64,000 nt of DNA from Candidatus Abyssobacteria bacterium SURF_5 (lineage in GTDB: Bacteria > Abyssobacteria > SURF-5), in contig QZKU01000115.1 of assembly GCA_003598085.1 (NCBI GenBank), forward strand, positions 24,267 through 88,266. Direction: 5' to 3'. The notes beneath the pieces were generated by a model. The model did not search any database. It had not been told where the DNA came from and was given only the letters and a program-made list of their open reading frames with translations. The number at the start of each line of letters is the position of its first letter. The first letter of the stretch is position 1. The translations under genes were made by a program, and so were the position numbers. Positions 1 through 9,184 of the stretch are shown piece by piece.

Positions 1-73
1 CGTCGATGATCCGCCTCATCTCGGCGGACATGAGTTTCTCTTCCCAGATATGGCAATGGGCGTCGATGATCAT
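1..73 (-). CDS. Amidohydrolase, N-terminal fragment (runs off the window)
   Basis: The first 24 codons of a minus-strand gene are visible. The peptide starts MIIDAHCHIWEE, with the His-x-His metal-ligand pair that opens amidohydrolase-2 (PF04909-type) proteins. Its ATG (73-71) overlaps the TGA of the upstream transporter gene as ATGA, so the two are probably translationally coupled. Known members are metal-dependent hydrolases or decarboxylases of small carboxylates and aromatics. That fits the acyl-CoA catabolic genes upstream, but the substrate cannot be told from this fragment. Confidence 0.7.
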   Translation of the reverse strand, partial: MIIDAHCHIWEEKLMSAEMRRIID

Positions 74-1323
74 ATTCCGATTTCCTCTCTCTCCACCATT
101 GGTACCGATATCGCCGCTCGCTTCGCGCTCACTCCGCAATAAGCGGCGGCGGAAATGAGGACGATGAACAGCGTGAAAGCGGGCCAGTAGCCGCCGGCCA
201 AATCATAGATTACGCCGGTGAGCGTCGCTCCGATGGCCGCTCCCGCGGTGTTGAGCAGGGTCAGGATCCCGAAGATCGCGCCGAAGTGAGCGAGTCCCAT
301 GCATTCCGCAGTCAGTCCCGGATTGATCAGAAGAGGAGCGCCTATCGCAAACCCGTACACAATGGCGAAGACAACCGCAACTCCGAAAATGTCGGCCCTC
401 ATCAGCAGGACAATCCCCACGAGTATCATTGCGCACGTAATCATGACCGCCGAGCGCAATCCCCATCGATCAGCGACAAATCCGGTCCCGATCTTGCCGA
501 GAACGGTCATGCCTGAAACGGTAGCGATAAGCAGTCCGGCCGTAGTCTCGCGGTGCCCGATGTCGGTCAGGTACGGCATCAAATGCACGCCGACGCCCAT
601 CGCGACCAGTCCGAACAACAACATCATTGCTCCGATGAGCCAGAATCTCCTGGTGTGAAAAGCCTCGGATATGCTCAGCCCGCTGGCAGGGATTGGCTTG
701 GAATCGCCTATGAGTCCGCCATCGGGAAGGAGGCCTTTTTCAGACGGCTTTGTTCGGATCACGAGCAGGTTTAGCGGCGCCACGAGGAGGATGATGCAGC
801 CCATGATCATGTAGCTGGTGCGCCATCCCCAGTTGACGACGATCAGGCTGGTGACCGGTACCATGACCATTGCGCCGAGGCCGGTGCCGGTCATCACGAT
901 GCCGAGCGCCATTCCGCGTTTGGCGCTGAACCAGTTGGAAATGACGAGGGAGATCGGGATCAGCGTTGCGCCCGCCTGGGCGACGCCCGCCAGAGCGTAG
1001 AGTCCGAGGAAGTACGGCAGCGACCGTGATTGCGAGAGCAGGATCGACAGGACGCCGATGGCTGACGCTCCGGCAGCCATGACCCACCGTGCGCCGACCC
1101 GATCGATTAATCTTCCAATGAATGGAGCGGACATTCCCATCGCGATAGCTGAGATAGTGACTCCGAACGCAATTTTACCGCGCGACCAGCCGAGGTCCTC
1201 CTGGATGGGCTTGATGTAGACGGTGAAGGTATTGACCGAAATGCCGAAGACGATAAACGCAACGACGAAACATGCCGCCACGATATACCAGCCGTAGAAG
1301 ATTTGGTGTTTAGCCGTCTGCAT
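70..1323 (-). CDS. MFS transporter, oxalate/formate antiporter or monocarboxylate type
   Basis: A 417-residue polytopic inner-membrane protein of about 12 helices. It opens with YGWYIVAACFVVAF, and the GRLIDRVGAR loop between helices 2 and 3 is the MFS signature. A long N-terminal segment with FGISVNTFTVYIKPIQEDLG resembles the OFA/monocarboxylate branch, which moves small organic acids. The ATG at 1323 is chosen because AAGGGA lies 8 bases upstream; the in-frame ATG at 1374 has no ribosome site and adds a non-membrane tail. It follows the acyl-CoA dehydrogenase by 109 bases and overlaps the amidohydrolase start. The context suggests import of the acid activated and oxidised by this operon (inference). 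Confidence 0.85.
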   Translation of the reverse strand: MQTAKHQIFYGWYIVAACFVVAFIVFGISVNTFTVYIKPIQEDLGWSRGKIAFGVTISAIAMGMSAPFIGRLIDRVGARWVMAAGASAIGVLSILLSQSRSLPYFLGLYALAGVAQAGATLIPISLVISNWFSAKRGMALGIVMTGTGLGAMVMVPVTSLIVVNWGWRTSYMIMGCIILLVAPLNLLVIRTKPSEKGLLPDGGLIGDSKPIPASGLSISEAFHTRRFWLIGAMMLLFGLVAMGVGVHLMPYLTDIGHRETTAGLLIATVSGMTVLGKIGTGFVADRWGLRSAVMITCAMILVGIVLLMRADIFGVAVVFAIVYGFAIGAPLLINPGLTAECMGLAHFGAIFGILTLLNTAGAAIGATLTGVIYDLAGGYWPAFTLFIVLISAAAYCGVSAKRAAISVPMVEREEIGI

Positions 1324-1432
1324 GAGACGAATCCCTTTCCGGGGTGGGTTCTCTCCAGATGCAGGAAATAGCATCTACAATTTTTTGCGGCCGCTGGTCA
1401 AACGATCCAGGCTCACGTGCGCCGGCACGAGA

Positions 1433-2656
1433 TCATGTCACATGGTACGGGTAATATCCTCTGGCGATGTCGAAGCGGCCGAGTTGTGCGCCGCCCAGCC
1501 AGAGCTGGATTTCCTTCACATCGCGCCAGTACTTCTCGACGTGATAGTCGCGGATGTAGCCGTAGGAGCCCATCAGCTCCATCGCCTTGTTTGTTACCAT
1601 TATGGCCATTTCGGTTGCGTAATTCTTGCTGATGCTGGCCTGGCAGAGCATCTGTTCCGAGTATGCCGGCGGGTACTGATCGCGGTGGCTGAGCATGTAT
1701 GCCACCTGCAGGTAATGAGCGCGCGCGGTCTCGATACCGGTAGCCATCTCGGCGAGCATACCGGCTGCGATCGAATGTTCGCGGAGGGGTTTGCCTTCGG
1801 CGACTCGTTCGCCGGTATATCGAAGGACTTCTTCGAAAGCTCCTTGTGCGCAGCCGACGGCCGCCGCCGCGCTGCAGACTCTTCCAATGGTGAGGTTGCT
1901 CTTGAAGAGTTGGGTGTCCATGCCCGGTTCGCTGGCGCGGTACGTTCTCGGAACGCGCACGTTATCGAAGTAGATGTCGGCGTTGCGGTCCGATTGCATG
2001 CCCGCCTTTTTCTCGAATTTGCCGAAACTGAGGCCGGCAGTCTCGCGCGGCACGTAGATCAGTGCGATGCCTTCCTCTTTTTTGCTCGGGTCGGTCTGGC
2101 AGACGACGCAATACAGGCAGGCGACGTTGGCGCTGCTCGGGAATCGCTTGGCGCCATTGATCACCCACTCGTCTCCGTCGAGCACGGCGCGCGTGTGAAT
2201 AGTCTTCCCGTGAAGCGCCGGGATGTTTTCGATATCGCATCCGCCGGCGGGCTCGGTCATCGCGAAGCATGCGAGGCAGGGCGATTCCTTCTGGCCGAGC
2301 GATTCGAAGAGGTCGAGCACTTCCTTGTTTCCGGTCTGAGAAGCGGGAGCGAGCGCCCATCCGTTGACGCCGGCGACGATTCCGATGCCGGCATCGCCGC
2401 GCGACATTTCCTCGAGGACGATGCACGATGTCACGAGGGAGGGGCCTGCGGCGTCCGGCTCGGCCTGCTCGTCGCGCGCGCGAACGCGGAAGACGCCGAG
2501 ATCGGACAGCTTGCGCAGAATGTCATTGATGATGATGTGTTCGTTGTCATCGTCGAGCAAATGGCGCACCGGCATGATTTCGCGATCGACGAACTGGCGG
2601 ATCATCTGCACGATCATACGGTCCTGGTCCGATACGATCAGCGGAAAGTAATCCAT
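1433..2656 (-). CDS. Acyl-CoA dehydrogenase family flavoprotein
   Basis: A 407-residue protein with the full acyl-CoA dehydrogenase layout: N-terminal helical domain, central beta domain containing CFAMTEPAGGCDIENI (FAD/substrate loop), and C-terminal helical bundle with GSYGYIRDYHVEKYWRDVK. The family performs alpha,beta-oxidation of acyl-CoAs, or related eliminations, with FAD and an electron-transfer partner. The usual IYEGT segment that carries the catalytic Glu in medium- and short-chain enzymes reads LWLGG here, so that Glu is absent. The base may lie elsewhere, as in isovaleryl-CoA-type enzymes, or the chemistry may differ. The gene starts one base after the synthetase stop, so they are co-transcribed. 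No electron-transfer flavoprotein gene is in the window. Confidence 0.92.
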   Translation of the reverse strand: MDYFPLIVSDQDRMIVQMIRQFVDREIMPVRHLLDDDNEHIIINDILRKLSDLGVFRVRARDEQAEPDAAGPSLVTSCIVLEEMSRGDAGIGIVAGVNGWALAPASQTGNKEVLDLFESLGQKESPCLACFAMTEPAGGCDIENIPALHGKTIHTRAVLDGDEWVINGAKRFPSSANVACLYCVVCQTDPSKKEEGIALIYVPRETAGLSFGKFEKKAGMQSDRNADIYFDNVRVPRTYRASEPGMDTQLFKSNLTIGRVCSAAAAVGCAQGAFEEVLRYTGERVAEGKPLREHSIAAGMLAEMATGIETARAHYLQVAYMLSHRDQYPPAYSEQMLCQASISKNYATEMAIMVTNKAMELMGSYGYIRDYHVEKYWRDVKEIQLWLGGAQLGRFDIARGYYPYHVT

Positions 2657-2657
2657 A

Positions 2658-4166
2658 TTATCCCTCTGCTTTCTGGCGGCCGATGTCCTGCCGCCGTTCC
2701 TGAGACACTCTGAGAAGAAACTGTCTCCTCTCGATCAGCCGTTTGGTCGCTTCAACACCTCTCCTGAAACTGGGATAGGGGAATACTCCCTGTGACTCCA
2801 AATATTCGAGAGAACCTTTGCGGTCCTCCGCCGAGAACATAGCTCCTTCCGAAACAACGAGGATCGGTTTTTGGAATTTATCAATGCATTCGACAACGAC
2901 CTTGGCCGAATTGATGTCCTCCTCAATGGTCCTGTTACACATTTCGCGGAGAGCGGTATCACTATAAAAAGCCGTCTTCTCCAAAAGTTTTGCACGGGTT
3001 GTGCCGAATCCCATCCCGAGCATGAGGATGCAATCGACCTCATCGGCGCTCGCGAGGGCTTCGAGGCACCCGCGCACGCTGCTGCGCGAGAGGCCGGCCA
3101 CGAGGTCGACCGGATTCCCCCGGTTCCACCATGGCGGCAGGACCGCATCGAGTTTGGCAATCGTCTGCGGGCTAAGCCGGGAGACGTTCAAGCCCATATT
3201 GTAGCAGACGTCGGAACAGAGGACTCCGAGCCCGCCGCCTGTCGTCAATATGGCAACCCGATCTCCCTTCGGCAGGGGCTGGCGCCTGAGTGCAAGCGCG
3301 ATGTCGAACAATTCGTCGATATCGCTTACGAGCAGGATTCCCGCCTGTTTGCACATGGCGGAGAAGACGGCATCGGAGCCGGCGAGCGAGCCGGTGTGCG
3401 AACTGGCGGCGATGCTGCCCGCAGGGGTGCGCCCGCCCTTGATCATGGCAATCGGTTTTACCGTAGAGACTTTTCTCGCGACCTCCATGAGGCGTTTGCC
3501 GTCGCGCGCTCCCTCGACATACGACAAGATTACTTCGGTGTCGGGATCATGGAGGAAATACTCGAAGTAATCTTCCATATGCAGGTCGGCCTCGTTCCCG
3601 CTGCTGACGTACTTGCCGAAGCCGCAATTGCGGAGCATCGACATTCTGAGCGTGATCCCGCCGATGTTTCCGCTTTGCGAGGCGAGGCTGATCTTGTTGG
3701 GGCTCGGAAAGTACGGCGGCATGAGCGCGTACAGGCTCGAGGGAGACGAGCACATAACTCCGTTGCAGTTCGGGCCGACGACGCGGATGCCGGCTTCGCG
3801 CGCCGCCTGCACGAGCGCATCCTCGAGTTTTTTCTCTTCGGCTCCGAGTTCACCAAACCCGGCTGTAATCACGAGAGCTACTTTCGCCCTTCCCTTGCAT
3901 TCGTGGATAGCGGGCGGTACTTTGGGGGGCGGCAGAACGACGAACACCAGGTCCACCGGCTCGGGGACGGCTGCTATCGAAGGATAGACTTTCAGGCCGA
4001 GTATTTCGCTTTCGCTCGGGTTTATCGGATAGATGCGCCCCTTGTATCCCCCGAGGAGAAGGTTCATCAAGATGAGGCATCCCCATTTGCCGGGGTTTCT
4101 GGAGGCGCCGATAAAGGCGATGGATTTCGGTTTGAAGAGGTGGTCGATCGTGTTATTCGAATCCAT
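2658..4166 (-). CDS. Acyl-CoA synthetase (ADP-forming), alpha-subunit type
   Basis: A 502-residue cytoplasmic protein. The N-terminal CoA-binding Rossmann domain has SIAFIGASRNPGKWG and YPINPSE, followed by the succinyl-CoA-ligase-like domain. The phospho-histidine loop AASSHTGSLAG places His257 where the alpha subunit of archaeal ADP-forming acetyl-CoA synthetase is phosphorylated. No ATP-grasp (beta) domain is present, so a partner encoded elsewhere is needed for ATP/ADP exchange. The family interconverts an acid plus CoA plus ATP with acyl-CoA plus ADP. It is the first gene after the promoter at 4253-4281 and is followed at once by the acyl-CoA dehydrogenase. The substrate is unknown. Confidence 0.9.
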   Translation of the reverse strand: MDSNNTIDHLFKPKSIAFIGASRNPGKWGCLILMNLLLGGYKGRIYPINPSESEILGLKVYPSIAAVPEPVDLVFVVLPPPKVPPAIHECKGRAKVALVITAGFGELGAEEKKLEDALVQAAREAGIRVVGPNCNGVMCSSPSSLYALMPPYFPSPNKISLASQSGNIGGITLRMSMLRNCGFGKYVSSGNEADLHMEDYFEYFLHDPDTEVILSYVEGARDGKRLMEVARKVSTVKPIAMIKGGRTPAGSIAASSHTGSLAGSDAVFSAMCKQAGILLVSDIDELFDIALALRRQPLPKGDRVAILTTGGGLGVLCSDVCYNMGLNVSRLSPQTIAKLDAVLPPWWNRGNPVDLVAGLSRSSVRGCLEALASADEVDCILMLGMGFGTTRAKLLEKTAFYSDTALREMCNRTIEEDINSAKVVVECIDKFQKPILVVSEGAMFSAEDRKGSLEYLESQGVFPYPSFRRGVEATKRLIERRQFLLRVSQERRQDIGRQKAEG

Positions 4167-4252
4167 ATATAATAGCTGCTCCCGCTTTTGGGTGCATGAT
4201 AAAGAGGAATCCTTTTGCTGGACAGGGGTTCACGCGCCGGGAGCCGGACGCT

Positions 4253-4281
4253 ATTCTATCAATCCGGCCCGTGTTGGTCAA
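4253..4281 (-). promoter_or_regulatory. Sigma-70-type promoter of the acyl-CoA catabolic operon
   Basis: On the minus strand TTGACC is followed after exactly 17 bases by TAGAAT. Transcription would begin about 80 bases upstream of the synthetase ATG. Five of six bases match consensus in each hexamer. Confidence 0.65.
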
Positions 4282-4324
4282 GGGGAATCGGTGTGCATGT
4301 AAGTGATCGGATTAGTGCAGCGCC

Positions 4325-4353
4325 TTGCGAATTTGCATGCAAGAGTATATATT
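4325..4353 (+). promoter_or_regulatory. Candidate sigma-70 promoter for the nuo operon
   Basis: TTGCGA and TATATT are separated by 17 bases inside a locally AT-rich stretch. The -10 matches five of six consensus bases and the -35 matches four. It would give a leader of about 275 bases before nuoA. A weaker or closer promoter cannot be excluded. Confidence 0.45.
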
Positions 4354-4402
4354 TTTGTAACACTTCTTTATCTCCTCCGGGTGAATCAGAGATGCCGGCC
4401 GG

Positions 4403-4633
4403 GTGAAAATTCCCCGACTCGTCAGAAGAGCCCTGGAAAAGATGAGAAAGCAGTCGATCGATCCGACAGGTCTGATCTTTCCGACACTGACAAAGAAGAA
4501 ATCGGCGGCCGGGGCTTGTGCGATTCATGCCAGAGACGGCGCTGGCAGAATGTCTGAACAGCATGTGGCCGGTCCCGGGGCTCGCTGCTCTTGCTATTTG
4601 AAGAACAAGCCTTCTGAATTCAGGGAATTGTAG
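4403..4633 (+). CDS. Possible small basic protein in the nuo leader (unrecognised)
   Basis: An open frame of 76 codons starts at GTG (MKIPRLVRRALEKMRKQS...) and stops one base before the nuoA ATG, a spacing typical of genes in one operon. The N-terminal half is strongly basic; the C-terminal half has two cysteines in CSC. I recognise no family, and there is no clear ribosome site before the GTG. It may be a genuine small leader gene or chance open frame. Confidence 0.2.
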   Translation: MKIPRLVRRALEKMRKQSIDPTGLIFPTLTKKKSAAGACAIHARDGAGRMSEQHVAGPGARCSCYLKNKPSEFREL

Positions 4634-4634
4634 A

Positions 4635-5090
4635 ATGGACACTGTTTACTGGCCGTTTATGGCATATCTGGGGCTTGTCTTTGTGCTGGTGGCTTCCATA
4701 CTCGGGATATCGCATTTTCTGGGCGAGCGGCATATCGAGCGGACGACACCCGATCCATTTGAATCCGGAATTGTCGGAACGGGCACCGCACGCTCTCGCT
4801 TATCTATCAAGTTCTATCTCGTTGCTCTGTTCTTTGTTATTTTCGATGTCGAATCGGTTTTCATTTTCGCCTGGGCAATAGCGTTTCGGGAAGTCGGTTG
4901 GACGGCGTATATTGAAGTCCTTTTCTTTATAGCGGTTCTGGTAGCGGCATGGGTATATCTCTGGCGGCAGGGGGCGCTTGATTGGGGGACCACGTGGCAT
5001 CAGAAGCTGGAGCGCCAGAGGCGGGCGCGCGGAGAGGAGAAAGGCGGACTTGGAAGTGGACCATCAGCGACAGAGCGGGCAGACCTTTGA
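4635..5090 (+). CDS. nuoA: NADH-quinone oxidoreductase subunit A
   Basis: A 151-residue protein with three membrane helices (about residues 8-30, 60-82 and 90-110). It is a small membrane-arm subunit of complex I near the quinone site. The conserved DPFESGI loop and the [12 protein letters not shown] helix start are clear subunit A hallmarks. The C-terminal tail of about 35 residues is hydrophilic and a little longer than usual. It opens the 13-gene operon, with AGGGA about 10 bases before the ATG. Its end overlaps the chosen start of nuoB by about 35 bases. Confidence 0.97.
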   Translation: MDTVYWPFMAYLGLVFVLVASILGISHFLGERHIERTTPDPFESGIVGTGTARSRLSIKFYLVALFFVIFDVESVFIFAWAIAFREVGWTAYIEVLFFIAVLVAAWVYLWRQGALDWGTTWHQKLERQRRARGEEKGGLGSGPSATERADL

Positions 5091-5664
5091 GCAGGCAGCA
5101 CAGGGGAATTTTCTTTTCGCCCGATTGCAGCAGTTGATCTCATGGGGGCGGAAGAACTCGATTTGGCCGTTTAACTTTGGACTTTCCTGCTGCTACGTCG
5201 AGATGGCCACCAGCATCACAAGCAAGTACGACATCGCGAGGTTCGGGTCGGAGGTGATCAGGGGGACACCTCGCGAGGCCGACACGATGGTGATAGCCGG
5301 GACCGTATTTATCAAGATGGCGCCGGTGATCAAGCGTTTATATGAGCAAATGATGCAGCCCCGCTGGGTCATCTCGATGGGTTCGTGCGCCAATTCCGGC
5401 GGCATGTACGACATCTACAGCGTCGTTCAGGGAGTAGACAAGTTTCTGCCCGTCGACGTCTATGTGGTCGGATGCCCGCCGCGTCCCGATGCCTTTATGG
5501 AAAGCCTTCTTCTCTTGCAGAATGCGGTGGGCGCGGAAAAGCGCCCGTTGAGTTGGGTGGTTGGGCCGCAAGGGGTACATCGAGCAACCATGCCCTCTCT
5601 GAGAGACATCAAGCGATCCGACAGACAGAAGGCGACGGAGCTGCGCACACCTGATCACGTCTAG
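5056..5664 (+). CDS. nuoB: NADH-quinone oxidoreductase subunit B (cluster N2)
   Basis: About 202 residues from a GTG start. Subunit B holds the terminal 4Fe-4S cluster N2 that passes electrons to quinone. Its ligands are visible: adjacent cysteines in GLSCCYVEM, one in MGSCANSGG and one in VGCPPRPDA. The frame stays open back to a TTG at 4978, but that would overlap nuoA by more than 110 bases. GTG 5056 (or TTG 5050) lies behind AGGAGAAAGG, so the shorter form is preferred. Residues before about 45 are not conserved in the family, so the exact start is uncertain. Confidence 0.95.
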   Translation: MDHQRQSGQTFEQAAQGNFLFARLQQLISWGRKNSIWPFNFGLSCCYVEMATSITSKYDIARFGSEVIRGTPREADTMVIAGTVFIKMAPVIKRLYEQMMQPRWVISMGSCANSGGMYDIYSVVQGVDKFLPVDVYVVGCPPRPDAFMESLLLLQNAVGAEKRPLSWVVGPQGVHRATMPSLRDIKRSDRQKATELRTPDHV

Positions 5665-5683
5665 ACCAGCGGAAGAAGATCGA

Positions 5684-7429
5684 ATGCATTCCAATGCGAT
5701 TGTAGCGGAACTCGGCGAGCGATTTGGAGCGGAATCGATCCGGCCTCAGCAAACGCGTGACGGCGTGTCAACCGCCTGGGTTGCGCGCGATCTGGTTCAC
5801 GATGTTCTCCGGTACCTGAAGTGGGATGCGAGCAAGCCGTACAAAATGTTGTACGATCTGACCGCAATCGACGAAAGAACCCGTATAAACAGGAATGGCG
5901 AACCTGCCGGCGATTTTACCGTTGTCTATCACCTGTATTCGTTTGACCGGAACGAATACGTGCGCCTGAAGGTCGCTCTTGAGGACGAGCATACCGCGAT
6001 TCACACGATTACCGATTTGTGGCCGTCGGCCAACTGGTACGAGCGCGAAATCTGGGACATGTTCGGCATCAAGGTGGAGGGACACCCCTATCTTGCGCGC
6101 ATCCTGATGCCGCCGTGGTGGGAAGGTCATCCGCTGAGGAAAGATCATTATGCGCGGGCGACCGAAGCCGAACCGTTTCGTCTGCCGGAGGAAAAACACG
6201 AGGAGGACGAGAACCTGCTCCGGTTTCAGCCCGAACAGTGGGGATTGAAACGTCAGAGCGAGGATACCGACTTCATCTTTCTGAACATGGGTCCGCAGCA
6301 TCCGGGAACGCATGGAGTGCTTCGACTGGTCCTCCAGCTTGACGATGAGGAGATTGTTGACGTGGTGCCCGACATCGGATTTCATCATCGCGCCGCCGAG
6401 AAGATGGGGGAGCGGCAGTCGTGGCATACATATATCCCGTACACCGACCGCGTCGATTATCTCGGCGGCGTCATGAACAATCTTGCTTACCTGATGGCGC
6501 TCGAGCTTCTGGCGGGCATTGAGGCGCCCGACCGCGCGAAAGTTGTCCGAGTCATGATGTCGGAACTGTTCCGGATCGCGAGCCACCTGGTATGGTACGG
6601 CACGTTCGCGCAGGACGTCGGCGCGCTCTCGCCGGTGTTCTACATGTTCACGGACCGCGAGCGAATCTTCACGATTGTCGAGGCGATCTGCGGCGGACGC
6701 ATGCATCCGAACTGGTTTCGCATCGGCGGCGTGGCCCAGGATTTGCCGGTCGGCTGGGATGACCTCATGCGCGATTTCCTGGATTATCTGCCGAAGCGGA
6801 TGAAGGAGTACGACAGGCTGGTGATGCAGAACAGCATCTTCAAGGCGCGCACGAAAGGGATCGGGACTTACACGCTGGAGCAAGCGATTGACTGGGGAGT
6901 GACGGGGCCGAATCTGCGCGCCTGCGGTCTGAATTGGGATTTCCGCAAGAAGACGCCGTATTCAGGCTATGAGCAGTTTGATTTCGAGATACCGACTGCG
7001 CGGAACGGAGACAGCTATGACCGGGCTGTGGTCCGAGTCGAGGAGATTCGGCAGAGCCTGCGCATCATTCGGCAATGCGTCGAAAATATGCCGTCGGGGC
7101 CGTGGATGGCTGATCACCCTGCCGCGACGCCTCCCATGAAGCCGCGCACGATGCGCGATATTGAAACGCTGATCGTCCATTTTCTGAACGTGAGTTGGGG
7201 GCCGGTGATCCCGCCGGGCGAGGCTTTTTTCGGGATCGAGGCAACCAAAGGCAATAATGGTTATTACCTGATCAGCGACGGGGGAACGATGGCGTATCGA
7301 TTACGAATTCGCACGCCTTCGTTCCCGCATATTCAGACGGTGCCGTTGCTGGCGCGGGGGTTGATGGTTTCGGACCTGATCACGATCTTGGGAAGCATTG
7401 ATTTTGTCATGTCGGATGTCGACCGATAG
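5684..7429 (+). CDS. nuoCD: NADH-quinone oxidoreductase fused subunits C and D
   Basis: A 581-residue peripheral-arm protein. Residues 1 to about 190 are the subunit C (30-kDa) domain, with [13 protein letters not shown] and HPLRKDH. Residues from about 205 are subunit D (49-kDa), with [27 protein letters not shown] and the terminus SDVDR. Subunit D lines the quinone pocket beside NuoB. The C-D fusion and its length match enterobacterial NuoCD (about 600 residues), whereas many other phyla keep two genes. It follows nuoB by 19 bases. Confidence 0.97.
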   Translation: MHSNAIVAELGERFGAESIRPQQTRDGVSTAWVARDLVHDVLRYLKWDASKPYKMLYDLTAIDERTRINRNGEPAGDFTVVYHLYSFDRNEYVRLKVALEDEHTAIHTITDLWPSANWYEREIWDMFGIKVEGHPYLARILMPPWWEGHPLRKDHYARATEAEPFRLPEEKHEEDENLLRFQPEQWGLKRQSEDTDFIFLNMGPQHPGTHGVLRLVLQLDDEEIVDVVPDIGFHHRAAEKMGERQSWHTYIPYTDRVDYLGGVMNNLAYLMALELLAGIEAPDRAKVVRVMMSELFRIASHLVWYGTFAQDVGALSPVFYMFTDRERIFTIVEAICGGRMHPNWFRIGGVAQDLPVGWDDLMRDFLDYLPKRMKEYDRLVMQNSIFKARTKGIGTYTLEQAIDWGVTGPNLRACGLNWDFRKKTPYSGYEQFDFEIPTARNGDSYDRAVVRVEEIRQSLRIIRQCVENMPSGPWMADHPAATPPMKPRTMRDIETLIVHFLNVSWGPVIPPGEAFFGIEATKGNNGYYLISDGGTMAYRLRIRTPSFPHIQTVPLLARGLMVSDLITILGSIDFVMSDVDR

Positions 7430-7445
7430 GAGCGGAGCAAGAAAC

Positions 7446-7910
7446 GTGTTGTCAGAGGAAGAACGGGCGGAGATAGAAGAAGAGGCAACCAAGTATAAAT
7501 ACAGGAAGGCTGTCGGTCCCGAAGCGTTAAAGATCGTTCAGAAAAATCGGCGGTGGATATCCGATGAGACGCTGAAGGAAGTTGCTGCTTTTCTCGGGAT
7601 GACCGCTGACGAACTGGACAGCGTGGCCACGTGCTACAACCTGATTTTTCGCCGACCGGTCGGCAGGCACGTCATCTTTATTTGCGACAGTGTTAGCTGC
7701 TGGATCATGGGTTATGAAGACGTTCGCGACTACTTGTTCCAGCGGCTCGGGGTCTCATTCGGGCAAACGACTTCCGACGGCCGGTTTACGCTTTTGCCGA
7801 TTGCCTGCTTAGGCGCATGCGATGAGGCGCCCGCTATGATAGTTGACGAGCAGCTTTACACAATGCTTGACGCCGCCCAAATAGATGCGATTCTGGAGCG
7901 ATATCAGTAA
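7446..7910 (+). CDS. nuoE: NADH-quinone oxidoreductase subunit E (2Fe-2S)
   Basis: About 154 residues. It is the thioredoxin-like 24-kDa subunit of the NADH input module and carries cluster N1a. The ligand pairs are C-x4-C in FICDSVSCW and C-x3-C in ACLGACDEAP. The GTG at 7446 is chosen because GGAG sits 8 bases upstream and it follows the nuoCD stop. An ATG at 7416 is in frame but lies inside nuoD with no ribosome site. The stop overlaps the nuoF start (TAATG). Confidence 0.95.
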   Translation: MLSEEERAEIEEEATKYKYRKAVGPEALKIVQKNRRWISDETLKEVAAFLGMTADELDSVATCYNLIFRRPVGRHVIFICDSVSCWIMGYEDVRDYLFQRLGVSFGQTTSDGRFTLLPIACLGACDEAPAMIVDEQLYTMLDAAQIDAILERYQ

Positions 7911-9184
7911 TGGATAAGCCGCTGACTCAGAATTTTCGCATTGAAGAAGAACCACCGAGCATACAGGAGTACGAGAAGAGCGGTGGTTACATGGCTTTGC
8001 GTAAAGCGCTGGAAATTCCGCCGCAGGACGTGCAGCGTCTGGTCAAAGAGTCCAATTTGAGGGGAAGGGGAGGCGCCGGTTTTCAAACAGGGATGAAATG
8101 GAGCTTTGTCCCGATGGGGCCCGATGCTCCCCGCCCGAAATATTATGTGGTGAATGCCGACGAAATGGAACCGGGCACCTTCAAAGACCGGTACCTGCTG
8201 GAGAACGATCCCCATCAGATTATCGAAGGCGCGATAATCGGCGCCTATGCCATCGAAGCGGAATTCTCATACATTTTTCTTCGATGGGAATACAGAAGAG
8301 CGGCGCGGCGGATCGAGAAGGCGATTGCTGAGGCGTATCAGCGAGGATATTTGGGAAAGAATATTCTCAAATCGGGAATGAATCTTGAGATGCACCTGCA
8401 CGTCAGCGCGGGCCGCTATATGTGCGGTGAGGAATTCGGGCTGCTTGATGCGCTGGAGGGCAGACGCGCACACCCTCGCGCGAAACCGCCGTTCCCGCAA
8501 GTGTGCGGGTTATGGGGCAGGCCGACCGTGGTCAACAACGTGGAAACAGTTGCGAACATCCGCCACATCATCATGAACGGCCCCGAGTGGTACAGGGGTC
8601 TGAGCCTGAGCGGCGATGGGGGAACGAAGCTGTTCGGCGTCAGCGGAAAGGTGCGGCGGCCGGGCCTGTGGGAGCTGCCGATGGGCATTTCTCTTGAAGA
8701 GCTTCTTGTCGAGCACGCGGGCGGAATGCAGGAGGGATATCGGCTGAAAGGCCTGCTTCCCGGCGGGGCATCGACGGACTTTCTCACCCATGAGCATCTT
8801 CAGGTGAAACTGGATTTTGATTCCGTCCAGCAGATTGGCAGCCGGCTTGGAACCGGCACAGTCGTGGTTCTTGATGATAAGACATGCCCGGTTGGAATGG
8901 TGCATAACCTGATGGAATTCTTTGCCCGGGAATCCTGCGGCTGGTGCACGCCGTGCCGGGAAGGGCTTCCGTGGATCGAGAAGACGATGGCTGCGATTGA
9001 GAATGGGAATGGCAAGCCGGGCGATATAGAAATGCTGGAGGAGCAGACTCGTCTCATGGCGCCCGGAAACACGTTTTGTGCGCTTGCGCCGGGAGCGATG
9101 GAGCCGCTTCAGAGCGCGATCAAACATTTTCGTGATGATTTCGAGAGACATATCAGCGAGCGTCGTTGCCCGTGGAGAAAATAA
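7910..9184 (+). CDS. nuoF: NADH-quinone oxidoreductase subunit F (NADH/FMN)
   Basis: A 424-residue flavoprotein that accepts hydride from NADH. The NADH/FMN glycine-rich loop GRGGAGFQTGMKW lies near residues 47-60, and NADEMEPGTFKDR and PTVVNNVET are family signatures. The 4Fe-4S N3 ligands are in SCGWCTPCREG plus the cysteine of NTFCALAPGA. The usual YICGEETAL loop reads YMCGEEFGL, a mild variation. It starts in a one-base overlap with nuoE, and nuoG begins directly after its stop. Confidence 0.97.
   Translation: MDKPLTQNFRIEEEPPSIQEYEKSGGYMALRKALEIPPQDVQRLVKESNLRGRGGAGFQTGMKWSFVPMGPDAPRPKYYVVNADEMEPGTFKDRYLLENDPHQIIEGAIIGAYAIEAEFSYIFLRWEYRRAARRIEKAIAEAYQRGYLGKNILKSGMNLEMHLHVSAGRYMCGEEFGLLDALEGRRAHPRAKPPFPQVCGLWGRPTVVNNVETVANIRHIIMNGPEWYRGLSLSGDGGTKLFGVSGKVRRPGLWELPMGISLEELLVEHAGGMQEGYRLKGLLPGGASTDFLTHEHLQVKLDFDSVQQIGSRLGTGTVVVLDDKTCPVGMVHNLMEFFARESCGWCTPCREGLPWIEKTMAAIENGNGKPGDIEMLEEQTRLMAPGNTFCALAPGAMEPLQSAIKHFRDDFERHISERRCPWRK

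Larger units (their letters stand above)
4167..4634. other. Divergent intergenic region between the acyl-CoA operon and nuoA
   Basis: This 468-base region separates two divergent operons. It holds the minus-strand promoter (4253-4281), a candidate plus-strand promoter (4325-4353), and about 280 bases of nuo leader that include a 76-codon open frame. I see no tRNA or recognisable riboswitch in it. Confidence 0.7.

Noticed and set aside
1322..2713. A 463-codon open frame on the plus strand
   Set aside because: It lies antisense to the acyl-CoA dehydrogenase gene, whose family match is clear; long antisense frames arise from GC-rich third codon positions.
2871..4172. A 433-codon plus-strand open frame
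   Set aside because: Antisense to the acyl-CoA synthetase; no recognisable protein features.
4978..5055. An extended N-terminus for NuoB from TTG 4978
   Set aside because: It would overlap nuoA by over 110 bases, has no ribosome site there, and the extra residues are not part of the family.
5768..6883. A 371-codon minus-strand open frame
   Set aside because: Antisense to nuoCD, which is certain.
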